Source of the DNA: Gigantopelta aegis
Lineage: Eukaryota > Mollusca > Gastropoda > Neomphalida > Peltospiridae
Length of the DNA stretch: 64,000 bases
Direction: 5' to 3'
NCBI RefSeq assembly: GCF_016097555.1
Contig: NC_054702.1
Coordinates: 76,325,679-76,389,678, forward strand
The position numbers and the translations under genes were made by a program. Below, piece by piece: positions 12,858 through 25,075 of the stretch. Positions within the stretch are counted from its first letter, which is position 1; the number at the start of each line of letters is the position of its first letter. The notes beneath the pieces are model-generated. The model searched no databases. It had not been told where the DNA came from and saw only the letters and a list, made by a program, of their open reading frames with translations.

Positions 12858-13168
12858 TAAAGTTTGTTTTGTTTAACTATACCACTAGAGTACATTGATT
12901 TATTAATCATCAGCTATTGGATGTCAAACATTTGGTAAATTTTACATATAGTCTTAGAGAGGAAACCCGCTACATTTTTCCGTTAGTAGCAAGGGATCTT
13001 TTATATACACCACAGACAGGATAGCACATACCAAGGCCTTTAGAATACCAGTAATGGTGTACTGGCTGGATCGAGAAATAGCCAAACAAATGTCCCACTA
13101 ACAGGAATTGATACCACACCAATCGGGCATCAAGTGAGTGCTTTACCACTGGGTTATTTCCCGCCCAC
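12858..13168 (-). mobile_element. SINE, head 1 + tail B, full length
   Basis: Tail B (TAACTATACCACTAGAGTAC, ATCATCAGCTATTGGATGTC), the shared centre, and head 1 ending CACTGGGTTATTTCCCGCCC. Confidence 0.9.
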
Positions 13169-14204
13169 CCTTAAACAAAAGTACATCTGTAACTTTAAAA
13201 TCCTGTAATTTAAATGAATTTCAGCCAGAACTATTGGCCTCGGTCTGAAGCTTTAGGTATCATATTCAAAGATTGTTATACAAAATCACCACCCATTACA
13301 ACAAACATCTGCATATTGTATTACCCGGTATACATATCAGTATATATCAAGATTTAATGAATAATTCAAATGAATATCATAAATCAAATGTCATGTCAAA
13401 TGTCAAGGAAATCTAATTCTTAATGTCTGTATAGAACTCAAACTATTCAATGGTGATATTAAAAAGACAAGACATTCTACATATTTAAAGATACACTGCT
13501 GTTATGCTATTAAATGCACTGAAGACAATAACCACATGGTTACAAATATCTTTGGTTACAGTTGTTGAGAAAAATCAATAAACTTAAATGAATACTTAAA
13601 ATCAGGTGTTACTTTTAAGCTACATGAATGTATATAAAAGCTAGTCGAAGCCCAGACAGATGAGATGCATGCCCGTACAGCATGCTTGAATCTTATATAG
13701 GATTAACGTTGGAAATAAATCAAATATAATCATGGATTTTGTCCTTGACTGTTTTTACAGTACACATTTGGAATTTATTTATTATAGATAACTGCAAATT
13801 TGAACAACATGGTATTGCATATTCAAGTGTATTATATTTACAGTATAAAGTGCAAAAGAACCCAGATCAAAATACTGAAATTCTATGATAAAACGAGTTT
13901 CTAAAGATCACAATATTTAACATCTGATACCAGATGTTGCACATCCTGGAAAATGTTCTGCACCAGCTGGAGTGTCTAGACTCAATAATACTCAGACTTT
14001 CAATACGGAACTGGTGAGGTTCTATTTCTACACTGAATTGAATTGAATTGATTAATTAATAACTGTATCATATCAACAAGGTTTTACAATTAATTCTGGT
14101 GGGAATTTTAATACTGTGTGTTCATGCATAACCTTCAATTGTTCACACAATAAAGACACAATCATGACTGCCACACATATGAAGATGAGCATAAAATAAC
14201 AAGA
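13169..14204. other. no gene seen
   Basis: AT-rich intergenic or intronic DNA without recognisable features. Confidence 0.4.
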
Positions 14205-14385
14205 ACAGTCAAACCTGTTTTAGTGGCCACCTGTATTAAGCAGCCACCTGTTAAGTGTTCACATTTTGATACTCTCAAATCATCTAATAATTATAGTACA
14301 AACTGACCTTTATTCAGCAACTACCTGTCTTAAAAGGCCACTTTTTCATACTCATTTGATGGCTGCTTAACACAGGTTTGCCTTT
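14205..14385. mobile_element. MITE-like repeat with AGTCAAACCTGT ends
   Basis: The left part reads AGTCAAACCTGTTTTAGTGG and the right part GGCTGCTTAACACAGGTTTG. Internal segments CCACCTGTATTAAGCAGCC are inverted copies of the ends. A related repeat occurs at 59634-60061, split there by a SINE. Confidence 0.55.
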
Positions 14386-14888
14386 TAATTTTTTTGAATA
14401 GATATATAATGTAATAAAAGGTTTTAAAGGACAGTTATAATTTCCCCCATAATTATATATACATTTTCAGTGCAGTCAAAGTATGTGATATTTTTCAGAT
14501 CACATACTTTTAAGAATTTGATAACTTTCCAAATTAGATGTAAATTAATCGAGGTCACAGCACTAGGTTTATTGACATTTAAGTAAACGTACTAGAGGTG
14601 ACACTCCATAATTGACGTATGTCAAATAAAAACATTCAAATAGCAATTTTTCACTGAAAGCTGTCCAGTGTTCAGAAAACAAAAAACGTTATGCACTAGT
14701 TTATTTTGATCTAAGTATATCAAACACGACGTCATTTGAGTTTGACATCATATCCATTCAAAAAGACACCGCACCACATTCTTACGTCATTTGAATATCT
14801 AGTAATGGTAATGGCGGACTGGAATTAAAGTTGTGTGTACAGTTTACAAAAACATGTTGTATTAAGCTTGAGATTATATGATAAAAAG

Positions 14889-15196
14889 ATTTTTGTTTTG
14901 TTTAACGACACCACTAGAGCACATTGATTTATTAATCATCAGCTATTTGATGTCAAACATTTGGTAATTTTTACAGCCTTAGAGAGGAAACCTGCTATAT
15001 TTTTCCATTAGTAGCAAGGAATCTTTTATATGCATCATCCCACAGACAGGACAGCACATACTACAACCTTTGATATACCAGTCGTGGTGCACTGGCTGGA
15101 ATGAGAAATAGCCCAATGAGCCTACCAACAGGAATTGATCCTACACAGACCATACATCAAGTGAGCACTTTACCACTGGGCTACATTCCAGCCCCA
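14889..15196 (-). mobile_element. SINE, head 1 + tail B, full length
   Basis: Tail B (AACGACACCACTAGAGCACA), centre with ATGCATCATCCCACAGACAG, and head 1 ending ACCACTGGGCTACATTCCAG. It abuts another tRNA-like repeat on the right. Confidence 0.9.
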
Positions 15197-15430
15197 TGGC
15201 CTAAGCAGTACAGTGGTTACTCAATCAGACTTATAGGGTTATGGGTTCAAAATCCACTACTGGTTCAACCCAGAATGTGTTTTTTAACAACTCGGAGGAT
15301 AGGTACAAGGCCACCAAACTGATTTCTCTCGATCAACTAATCCAGTGTCCTACACAGACAGTCCACATGGCCAAGGTATGTGCCCAGGACATCATGCTTC
15401 AAAGTTATTGGATAAATTTACGAAAATAAT
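15197..15430 (+). mobile_element. tRNA-like repeat, third head type
   Basis: GCAGTACAGTGGTTACTCAA (box-A-like) and TGGGTTCAAAATCC (box-B-like) sit 45 bp apart, followed by an unrelated body. It probably belongs to another SINE family. A similar arrangement occurs at 40676. Confidence 0.5.
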
Positions 15431-15464
15431 GTCTCTTATTTTATGTTTAATGAAGCAATAGAAG

Positions 15465-15756
15465 GAAGGAAATGTTTTATTTAGCAATGCACTCAACACA
15501 TTTTATTTACAGTTATATGGTGTCAGACAGATGGTTAAGGACCACACAGATATTGAGAGAGGAAACCCACTGTCACCACTTCATGGACTACTCTTTTCGA
15601 TTAGCAGCAAGGGATATTTTATATGCACCATCAACAGACACCAGTTGTGGAGCAATGGCTGGAACGAGAAATAGCTCAATGGATCCACCAACAGGGATCG
15701 AACCTAGACTAATCGCACATCAAGCAAAAGCTTTACCACTGGGCTACGTCCCGCCC
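15465..15756 (-). mobile_element. SINE, head 1 + tail A, full length, 14-bp TSD
   Basis: Flanked by TGAAGCAATAGAAG (15451-15464) and TGAAGCAATGGAAG (15757-15770). Complete head, centre and tail A with terminal (GGAA)n-type end. Confidence 0.92.
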
Positions 15757-16644
15757 TGAAGCAATGGAAGATGGAAAAACATTCACAAAATTAAAATGGG
15801 GATTATTTCCTTTTTTCTGTGAAATGGCAAATATTGGCATAAAACAAAGGTCAATTTTAACATGTATTCTCACGGAAGATATAGTTAAAATATTATTTTC
15901 AATTTCTTAAAACAAAAACTTAAGCAAGATACCTGAAATGTTTTGCCACTGGATGAAGTGGCAGTCTTTGTTAACAGTAATTGAACATGTTTATTCTTCG
16001 ACAATCCCTTAAGTGAATAATCAAACAAGCCTGTTGTTTTTTCGGTCCTTTGTCAACATGAATGTGTGAGATGAAATGTTTTGCACTGTGAAGAAAAGAA
16101 ATCGATGGCACAGAATGCAGTAGGCCAATACCAGCCACTCAGAAATATGAATAAAGGATGGATGAACCGTTAAATCCATATAATTAAATAAAGAGATTAT
16201 TGACATTTATTAATCTTCATTCCAAAAGCACAGCTGAGTGAATATAATTTTTTGATATTCATTTGTATGTATATACTAAAAAATTGAATATATAGAAAAC
16301 ATTTTGAACATGTATGCATGTTGTTGGGTTTTGTTTTGGGTTTTTTTTGCTGTTTTTGTTTGGGGGAGGGGGGGGTTTACAGGACCCATGGAGTATATTT
16401 GAAAGTGGGGTGGGGGTCTGTCAGTATGATTTCCCAGGGTATGGAAATTTGATAGCCATGCAGAATCTGTTAGGAATATTCAGGGGAATGCTTGCTTGAG
16501 AAAAAATTTAATTTCAAGTGTTCATGCCATTCTGAATATAAAACTGCATATAAAAGTACCTTTGTTTTTAATTGTTAATATTAGCTTAGAATCAGAGGCA
16601 TTCTATACCATTTGTTTCGGTTTTAATAATTTAACATTAACATT

Positions 16645-17020
16645 TTAGACCACGTGTCTCAATTTTCATAAGTTGTTTATATATTTTTTGCTTAGACCAT
16701 GTTTATTTATTTTTTTAAAAGACAAATTTTCTAGACAATGTCTCAATTTTCATGTTAAAGTTATTTTCTATACAGAGTCTCAATTTTCCTATGTTAATGT
16801 TATTTTCTAGACAATGTCTCAATTTTCATATGATAAACTCATTTTCCAGAACATGGGCCCGTGCTTATAAAACTTAAAGTCTAGATTAAAGTCCAGACTT
16901 TAACGTAATGCTATTTGAATGGTGTTGCCATGACGTTAAAGTCTGGACTTTATTAAAGTCTAGACTTTAAGGTTTATAAGCACGGGGCCTGGTGTGTCAA
17001 TTTTCCTAATATGTTAAGAC
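16645..17020 (+). repeat. about 39-bp degenerate minisatellite
   Basis: The unit contains TAGACAATGTCTCAATTTTC followed by an AT-rich ATGTTAAAGTTATTTTC. It is seen about five times before the palindromic MITE at 16855-16991 and resumes after it (TGTGTCAATTTTCCTAATAT). Confidence 0.75.
16855..16991. mobile_element. palindromic MITE inserted in a minisatellite
   Basis: Arms GGGCCCGTGCTTATAAAAC and the inverted copy ending GTTTATAAGCACGGGGCC continue as AAAGTCTAGAC...AAAGTCCAGAC nearly to the centre, so almost the whole element can fold. TGG flanks both sides. It interrupts one unit of the surrounding repeat. Confidence 0.85.
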
Positions 17021-18744
17021 TCCTGATAACTGTGATCAAACAATGTGATGAGCATGTCCCACGCCCACCCTGAATAGCTCGTCTCGCATGTCAAGAATGG
17101 AATACGGTGTTGAAAAATGAGACCATTAGAATGCAGATTAAAAATCAGTGGAGCACAACAGAGATGAATACACAGCTCAGTAATACAGGAATGGTATGCA
17201 GTGGCCAGAAACACATACCTAGATTTACAATATCAGGTTGTAAATCTCACAGAAATACTCATTTGTGTGACTCTACTTCTCTGCAGGTGCATAATAAGAC
17301 TTCAATTAGCTTCTCTGCAAAAATATCTATTAGTGAATTTTATGATGCTCTGGGTGAGCAGAAATGTTCCCAAATTATCTATTATTAGACTTTAAAAATG
17401 GTAAAAATAGCTATTTCCTAATTAGATAGCAATTACTGTACAAAATTATTTTGCCAAATTAAAATAAAATTTTCAAATTGTTTTTAAAATTTGCAATTGG
17501 CGAATTTAATGAGTGCCAGAGCTAGTATATCCCTGAATCAGACAGACAGACTGTTGACCGCCCACCCCATTAATAGTTATTCCATCCAGATGTACTACAG
17601 ACACACCTGCATGCAACAGGTGATAAAAATAGAATTATTTCAAGTACAAGTACACAAAGATTCTTGTTTAACCAAATACAACAGGTGATAAAAATAAAAT
17701 TATTCCAGGTAGCGGTAAGCGGGCAATACGTTTATTATGCACCACCATACCTGACTGACTACTGTACTGTGAACACAGGTCACCGTGAACGCCTGAAGGA
17801 GTGAGTCATCTGTCACTGTACTGCACGCCACTCTCACGCTGTACATACTCTCATCTGTTTACATGGCAGGCAGCTTATTGATATTCATGTGCTAACTTAA
17901 GTAGGAGAAATAACATTACATTTATCACATTGCATAAGATTATAAGACTATCATATGTGGTCATGTGCGATAAAAAAAAGAAAAAAAGAAAAGTATACTG
18001 AGGTGTTGGAAGCTTTCGACCCAGGACAAGGGTATCTTTGTTATCTTTCAAACTGTTAGAATGAGAAAAACACCAAAAATATACTGAGGGTGACTAGTCA
18101 AAAGGTAATATTTTTCAGTGAGAGTGGCTATTAGATATCAGATATTTGGTAACTGTGTAATATGGTCTTACTAGAGAAACAACTCATAGCTATTCCGTAT
18201 GCTACTATCAGTACCTTTGATTAAAATCAAGGAACCTTTGTAATTTCCCACTGAAAAGAGAGCATACATCAATTTTGTACATACATGTACTTAGTACTTT
18301 TCCACTGAAAGGAAAGCATAGGCCAGAGATTTTGACATACTTTTGTACTTACCCAATGGAAGTAGAGCATACACAACAGCTTTTGACATACTAGTCAAGA
18401 AGCAACGATTGAAACAGGAAATAACGCAGCTCAGCAATTGTACGATCAATGCAACTACACTATGGTGTTCAAGCACTAATCTACCCTTGCAAATTAGTAA
18501 TCATTTCTCCTACTTTTTCAATCCTAGATCTCTGGTATAATCAAATGTCAAGGAAAGTAGATGCTGTTATTAATTAAAAAAAGGATTGATATAAATGACA
18601 GTTTTTGTATCAAGATGTATCACAATATGAGTACACAACATCATAAAACATATACCCGGTACTAACAATTTTGAGGAACAAACCAACAAAACAAAAACAA
18701 ATTACATATAACTTGGGAGTTTATGATATAGTATTTATTACAGA
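17021..18744. other. no gene seen
   Basis: Contains a partial relative of the 55.6-kb MITE (17430-17530) and decayed SINE-like words at 18120-18480. Short frames at 17107-17395 overlap each other without support. Confidence 0.4.
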
Positions 18745-18900
18745 TATAGTTTTGAGAAATGAAACCAAAGCCTGTATATGCTACTATACTCTTGTGGATT
18801 AGCAGCAAGAGGTCTCTTGAATTTCCACAGACATGACAGTTTTAACATAAATCTTGATATATACATGTAGCAGTGATGGAGTACTGCTGGAGTACTGATC
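18745..18900 (-). mobile_element. decayed SINE fragment
   Basis: GGATTAGCAGCAAGAGGTCT and CCACAGACATGACAG identify the central domain in minus orientation; the ends are not clear. Further decayed pieces may lie at about 18120-18480. Confidence 0.6.
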
Positions 18901-19083
18901 AATGGAAAAGGGGAAAATGGCAGGTACAATGAGGAGTACTGCGGTATATGTTACACCCCAAGAAAACTGTACACCATTAACTAATACTTGGTTGTGAACA
19001 AGAGCCTGTCCATCCACCCATCTTTCAATCTGCCTGTGTCTGTGTCTTTTCGACTGTGTGTGTTTGTCTTTGTCTTTTTGTGT

Positions 19084-19470
19084 ACCGGCCTCGGTGGCGT
19101 CGTGGCAGACCATCGGTCTACAGGCTGGTAGGTACTGGGTTCGGATCCCAGTCGAGGCATGGGATTTTTAATCCAAATACCGACTCCAAACCCTGAATGA
19201 GTGCTCCGCAAGGCTCAATGGGTAGGTGTAAACCACTTGCACCGACCAGTGATCCATAACTGGTTCAACAAAGGCCATGGTTTGTGCTATCCTGCCTGTG
19301 GGAAGCGCAAATAAAAGATCCCTTGCTGCTAATCGGAAGAGTAGCCCATGTAGTGACGACAGCGGGTTTCCTCTCAAAATCTGTGTGGTCCTTAACCATA
19401 TGTCTGACGACATATAACCGTAAATAAAATGTGTTGAGTGCGTTGTTAAATAAAACACTTCTTTCTTCTT
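19084..19470 (+). mobile_element. SINE, head 2 + tail A
   Basis: A different tRNA-like head (CCGGCCTCGGTGGCGTCGTG; box B GGGTTCGGATCCCAG) and an extra CTCAATGGGTAGGTGTAAAC block precede the same central domain (AAAGATCCCTTGCTGCTAAT) and tail A (CTGTGTGGTCCTTAACCATA). It is followed by a (TG)n tract at about 19481-19513. Confidence 0.9.
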
Positions 19471-19477
19471 TCTTGTC

Positions 19478-19480
<3 letters not shown>

Positions 19481-19513
<33 letters not shown>
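19481..19513 (+). repeat. (TG)n microsatellite
   Basis: About 16 TG units next to the 3' end of the head-2 SINE. Confidence 0.9.
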
Positions 19514-19514
<1 letters not shown>

Positions 19515-20020
19515 ATGCAAGCAAGCAAACGTGTGTGCGTTTGTGTATCTATAGCTCACATTCAAAAGTGATTAAAATAGATCTGTAATTGGCACCGCTA
19601 TCTTATCACCAAAACCCCAGACAGAAACTGACTTTCAACATCACCAATAAGACCATATGACATCCAGATTGAGATGAACCATGTAACATTACATATGATA
19701 TTATGTCACTCTCATACATTACATTGATTACATGTACTTGCCATCAATCTTGTTAGCTGCTCATCATCAAATACACTAAATCATTAGCACTAACATTCTA
19801 AGTTCACACTGACAGTGTCAATGTTCTCCTGGGCTTAGAAGTTATAAAACATTACATCAACAATTCACAGGTATCGAATTGTACCATAGCAATGTCCACA
19901 TGTGCAATGGCTGCCCGCCTTACTTGCCATTGTGCTCTTTAAAAAAAAAAGGATATTGTCGAAGGTAAGACAAATTATGTGGTGCCCTACCTAGTTTGCC
20001 TCTGTGCCCTTCCCATACAT

Positions 20021-20600
20021 GAATGAATGAATGAATGAATGAATGAATGAATGTTTAACGACACCCCAGCACAAAAAATACATCGGCTATTGGGTGTCAA
20101 ACTATGGTAAATGCAAAAACAATTGTTTTATGATCAACATGAATATAAAAATTCAACAGTTAAATAAAAACAGTGTAAAGGACTGTGTAAAAATACAAAT
20201 ATCACAGATAGATATAATTAAAATTTAGAATAAAACTCGGTGTCACGTAAAAATTGTAAAATACGTTCTGGATGGAATCGAAATGATTCCATCACATTAC
20301 TTTGGCCAAAAATATCTTTTCGAGTTTCATGAAGATGCTTACACTCCACCAAAATGTGGTTCCCATACATTACATGTTGTGTATGTAAGAAATAGAAAAC
20401 TAACATTGGTAATGTAAAAGGCATCCCTATCCAATAAAGTATATAGGCTATTGCCCAAGACATGAGGGTGAAATAATTTTTGTCTGAGAAAACTTGATAG
20501 AAAGTAAGTTGTCTTTGTACATGTTCCTCTTTTGACTCAAGGCAACACTTGCCATGCACCCCCCCCCCCCCCCCCCCCACAAAATTAAACTTCAACCTCT
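20021..20600 (-). mobile_element. 5'-truncated LINE remnant (I-like), with 3' tail C
   Basis: On the minus strand the C-terminal end of a non-LTR retrotransposon protein is readable: HILVECKHLHETRKDIFGQS then FHPERILQFLRDTEFYSKF, stop at 20220-20218. This is the typical post-RNase-H tail of I-type LINEs. It continues through a UTR of about 100 nt into a tail that reads (plus strand) AACGACACCCCAGCACA...ATCGGCTATTGGGTGTCAAAC, ending in (GAAT)n at 20021-20053. The 5' part is decayed or truncated and contains a poly-C run at about 20558-20578. Confidence 0.8.
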
Positions 20601-21004
20601 GAATTCAGCAATATTCAAGATAAAATAGTAGCTGTTAAATATAATTTTTAAGACCAAAATGTTATAACTGAGTATAAATTCATGCATTAATCCATGTACA
20701 ACTGAAACTTAGAAGTGGCATGTCACTAAATAGTACAGCAACCACAGGGTTCGATGTTGAGAATGCGTTATCTACAGTACTTTTGAAAGGTGCTTGCCAC
20801 AGGCAAAATGTTCACCTGTGGCAATTTTGATTATGCCTACAACCATTTTAAACCATTTACGTTTGCAACAAATGACAACAAAAATTAAAAACCAAACATT
20901 ATCCATTCACCTGAAGCCAATAATGTTTATCCAGCAGCAGAAAACTGCTATCAGTAAAGCTCCTAACCTAAGACAGTTTATGTTACAGCTACAGTAATTG
21001 CCAA

Positions 21005-21337
21005 CAGGGCAGGATGTACCCCAGTGGTAAAGTGTCTGCATGATGTGCGGTCGGTCTAGGATCAATCCCCGTCGGTGGACCCATTGGGCTATTTCTTGTT
21101 CCAGCCAGTGCTCCACAAATGGTGTTACAAAGGCCGTGGTATGTACTATCCTGTCTGTGGGATGGTGCATATAAAAGATCTCTTGCTGCTAATCGAAATA
21201 AGTAGCCCATGAAGTGGCGACAACTGGTTTCCTCTCTCAATATCTGTGTGGTCCTTAACCATATGTCTGATGCCATATAACCGTAAATACAATGTATTGA
21301 GTGTGTCATTAAATAAAACATTTCCTTCCTTCCTTTC
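21005..21337 (+). mobile_element. SINE, head 1 + tail A, full length, 13-bp TSD
   Basis: CAGTAATTGCCAA (20992-21004) and CAGTAATTGCTAA (21338-21350) flank it. Box A ACCCCAGTGGTAAAG and box-B-like GGATCAATCCCC are legible; tail A ends AAATAAAACATTTCCTTCC. A good reference copy. Confidence 0.93.
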
Positions 21338-21582
21338 CAGTAATTGCTAAGGGTGCTGTCAATACATTCAAGTCCTGCAACCATCTATGGTGTAACAGCT
21401 TTAGGGATCAAGCATCCCAAGTGCATTCTGTGATCAATAAGTATTTTGAAGGCTTTACTAGTAGTATACATGTGTATAATATGTCACTAAAATAACATAT
21501 TTAGGCTTACCCTGTCCATTTCTAAATTAGCCAAATGCTTTTTTTTTTTTTATACAAAGTGGCTACAACATTTAGTCTTTGG

Positions 21583-21909
21583 AAGGAAGGAAATGTTTTA
21601 TTTAACGACACATTCAACATATTTTATTTTTGGTTATATGGCATCGGGACATATGGTCAAGGACCACACACATATTGAGGGAGGAAACCCGCTGTCACCA
21701 CTTCATGGGCTACTCTTTTCAATTAGCAGCAAGGGATCTTTTATATGCACCATCCCATAGACAGGATAGCTCATACCACTGCCTTTGATATACCAGTCGT
21801 GGTGCACTGGCTGGAGCAAGAAACTGCGCAATGGGCCCACTGACGGGGATCGATCCCAAACCGACCATGCATAAAGTAAGTGCTTTACCACTGGGCTACG
21901 CCTCGCCCC
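21583..21909 (-). mobile_element. SINE, head 1 + tail A, full length, 11-bp TSD
   Basis: A perfect TTAGTCTTTGG lies at 21572-21582 and 21910-21920. Complete head 1, centre and tail A, in opposite orientation to the copy 250 bp to the left. Confidence 0.93.
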
Positions 21910-22049
21910 TTAGTCTTTGGTTAATAAAACATACTTTAAATTACCAAGTTGGCTAAACCAAAATTCATTCCATTGTGAACCTGAATATCCAATGCTGCTC
22001 TTCCACACTAACCATTATAAATATATATTTACTGGTGCACCTTCAAATA

Positions 22050-23010
22050 CCGTATATCTTCGCCTGTAAGTCGATCTCGGCTATAAGTCGAGTCCCTAAT
22101 TTCAAGCCCTGAAAACGTATTTTTTTATTGACCCGTTTATAAGTCGACCCATGAAAAACTACTTATAAATATTGAAATATTTCTTATTTTCAGCACATGA
22201 GAACAATAATATTTGAACAAAAGAAAATTATTTTACAAACTACGGTTTTCATGTTTTGTACATCGCAATATAATCAAGACTATTCCAATCAAACTATCAT
22301 TATTACATAGCATCAAAACGAAATATTTCCTTAGTAGAGAGTGAAAGCTGTTTGACTGTTACTGTATAGTACTCTACAGATGGTTTTGTGCACAGACAAC
22401 AACTTTATTTATAAACACTGACAACAGATCACTACGATAAAAACTGAAAGTATCACGTTTTGCCGCCATATTAATACATGTAAGGAGGATAACTCTGGAA
22501 AGTACACTGGTTTTTGTACCAAATGATGTGTGTCCCTATTGTTCTAGATAGCGAACTGCAGAGATCAGTCTATTTTAAGGGAAAGCTCAGTAGTATTCAT
22601 GAAGTTAATCACCGCCAAAACATTGTTTGAACAACCATTAATGCCAGTGACCAGATTTCAAAATAAACTCAGGCAACAGGTAGTTAGTATTGTTTACATT
22701 TTTACTATTAGTGATGACTGTTAATTTAACTAAGTGGACTGTTGTCTTGGCATGTGAGTGAGATCGTACGTCTTTTCGCATAACCAAAACCGTTCTAATG
22801 CCAAAAAAAATAGGTTATAAAAAATAAATGTGTCAAATTAACATATTTGAGTATAAATACATGGCATACTTCAACAATAAAACTTGTAAAATAATCCCCA
22901 AAACAGTAATATTTTTTGTTGAATTTTTTTACCCTCTTATAAGTCGACCCCCCAAGTTATAAAATAATTTTTGGGTGAAAAAAATTCGACTTATAGGCGA
23001 AGATATACGG
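22050..23010 (+). mobile_element. 961-bp non-autonomous DNA transposon, TA target
   Basis: Terminal inverted repeats CCGTATATCTTCGCCTRTAA (about 24 bp, one mismatch) are flanked by TA on both sides (22048-22049, 23011-23012). Subterminal TATAAGTCGACCC motifs recur inside both ends (near 22138 and 22940). No transposase frame is present. Target and termini suggest a Tc1/mariner/pogo-type derivative; orientation is arbitrary. Confidence 0.85.
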
Positions 23011-24721
23011 TACTCTATATTTTAAACTATTTAAATACTAGGGTTTTTTTTCCAAATGTATATGAATATCTCTCAACTCAAAAAACAAATGAAAAAACTA
23101 AACATTTGAGCTAAGTCATGAAAGATAACCTGATAGCCACAATATCACATGTCTGAATAAACTAAATACATGCATGGTTTTCTGCTATAAATAGCACTTA
23201 AATGTTAACTATTTAAACATGTTTAATTATTTTGGGGATTGGCAGAAAAATCACAATGCTTAAAGTACAAACAATTCCACCCAGGATGGGACCAATGTTT
23301 AAGGACAAGGCCACACTCCTCAACAACAAGTGTTTCAATCCAATACATGTAGGCCAAAGGTCAGGTTTTAATAGCAGATAGCTGACAAGCTGACAAGCTG
23401 ACAAGTTGACACTTAGATGCAAAAACTTGACTGGAATGCTGACCAGAATGTAACATGAAACTGGAAAATGACATCAAGACTACAATATCTAGGAGGGATA
23501 GCTGTCAGGTTGGTCATCTTGGAAATGTACCTGTCATCAAGAACAACACATGAAACTGTTACGATAAAGGGTGCTCTGAATCTAGTGGTTTTCAATCACT
23601 TAACGCATATGGTATGGTAATGCAGTGTACCTATGTAGTGTGCACACATAAAAAATGCTATTTAAACTTAAAGCAGATACAAAAGTCATAAGAATTTTAA
23701 CATTATTATAAATTTTAAATGTTTCAACAAAAAAAGCCAGTATAATGTACTTGAAGGATTTGACTCCTCATAAGATACCACAAAGGCAAAACTAATAACA
23801 GAAAGAAAATAAATGTAAAACAATTGTGAATAAATTTTGAATTAAAAACATCCCAGCACAAACACCAGGGCATAACAGTTGAATTTTTCAGACAACCAAT
23901 ATGTCGTTTGTGTGTTTTAGTGTTTACACGAACGATTTTCTTCAGTAGTTCAGATACAAATGAAAAGGTTAATGGGCAACGATAATCAAACAAGAATCTA
24001 AGATGAGTGATTTCCATAGCTTTTCTCCATCAAATTTTCTATAATAAATACTAAAATATACTTTTGTGTGCTAGGACTAACTTGAAAGCTGCCAGGCGAA
24101 AATAAAAATTAAGTTTGCTCTAACCCAACCGACCCACGAAAATCGACTGGTGTCCAAATCTGTTTTGACATCTTTTGGGGATGAATTAAAAATATATATA
24201 TCTTTAACCAGTTTCAGTATAGGCCTATATTGATCTGTAGATGGTATTTGTCAAACATTTTAAAACCTTAATATAATTTAACCAAAATTTATTAACGTTA
24301 GTTTTGATTCATTGGAAATTAGAAATTCTGTAAAATGCTATTCATAGTAACAAGAACATGATTTTTCCACGACGGTGGCATGAGGTCTTGCACCACAGTA
24401 CATGTTCGTAATACATGGTACATGCTCTGTGACAGGCAAAACAGGTTTTAAAAAAATCAATCTAATGGTAGCTGCACAAGTACCTTCGTGTGAGCCAGAC
24501 GAGGCTATGTATTGGCATACTTGACAGTCACAAAGTTAATATTGGTTTAAACAATATTTATTTCTGTTTATTTTAATAGATGGGATTGGTCAACAGTCAT
24601 AGCCTATATATAAAGACATTTCCCTACATTTTACAATTGAAATATTAGCTGGTCAACATGCATTTTAGAAAGTACAAGATGTGCATTTAGTGTTGAAAAA
24701 TGCAAAACTACTGTATATTTA
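23011..24721. other. no gene seen
   Basis: AT-rich. A small CTGACAAG triplet repeat lies at 23383-23409. No exon recognised. Confidence 0.4.
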
Positions 24722-25075
24722 ACCTGTCAAAATATAAATATTTGTATATAGATTAGAACAGAGAAACAAGAAGAATAAAGGAGAAGGTGAACAGTTTTAT
24801 CAGTCAAAATGTTTGCTTTCAGCAATGAAATTGTGTGAATTGCTTTGCAGTTATGACTGTTTTCTTGTAGTGTTAAGTTGGGATCACCATATATTAATGT
24901 GTTGATATTTAAATTTAAATTATTTAACCTGGATAAATAGGGCTGGCACACACTATTATATAGAGGGTAAAATAACAGGAAATGTTCCGAATCTTCAATG
25001 TAATGACCACAGGTACAATGTGGACTTTCTCCAACGAAGTTAATATTAGTGGTCATTTTGTCCGACACTAGGTAC
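24722..25075 (-). mobile_element. LINE C-terminal fragment
   Basis: The minus-strand frame reads MTTNINFVGESPHCTCGHYI then EDSEHFLLFYPLYNSVCQPY. The C-x-CG-x(n)-ED-x-EHFL-F-x-PLY pattern is the C-terminal zinc-binding region of many non-LTR retrotransposons. It ends at about 24727. It is isolated, 5'-truncated and old, and differs from the LINE remnant at 20 kb. Confidence 0.75.

Noticed and set aside
15197-15260. Possible functional tRNA gene
   Set aside because: Box A and box B-like words are present, but the arms do not form a proper cloverleaf, and similar heads occur at other repeats, so it was called a SINE head.
19168-19528. 118- and 87-codon minus-strand frames with poly-His-Thr
   Set aside because: SINE plus (TG)n read backwards; similar frames (FRLAARDLLYA, WSVQVVYTYP) recur in every SINE copy.
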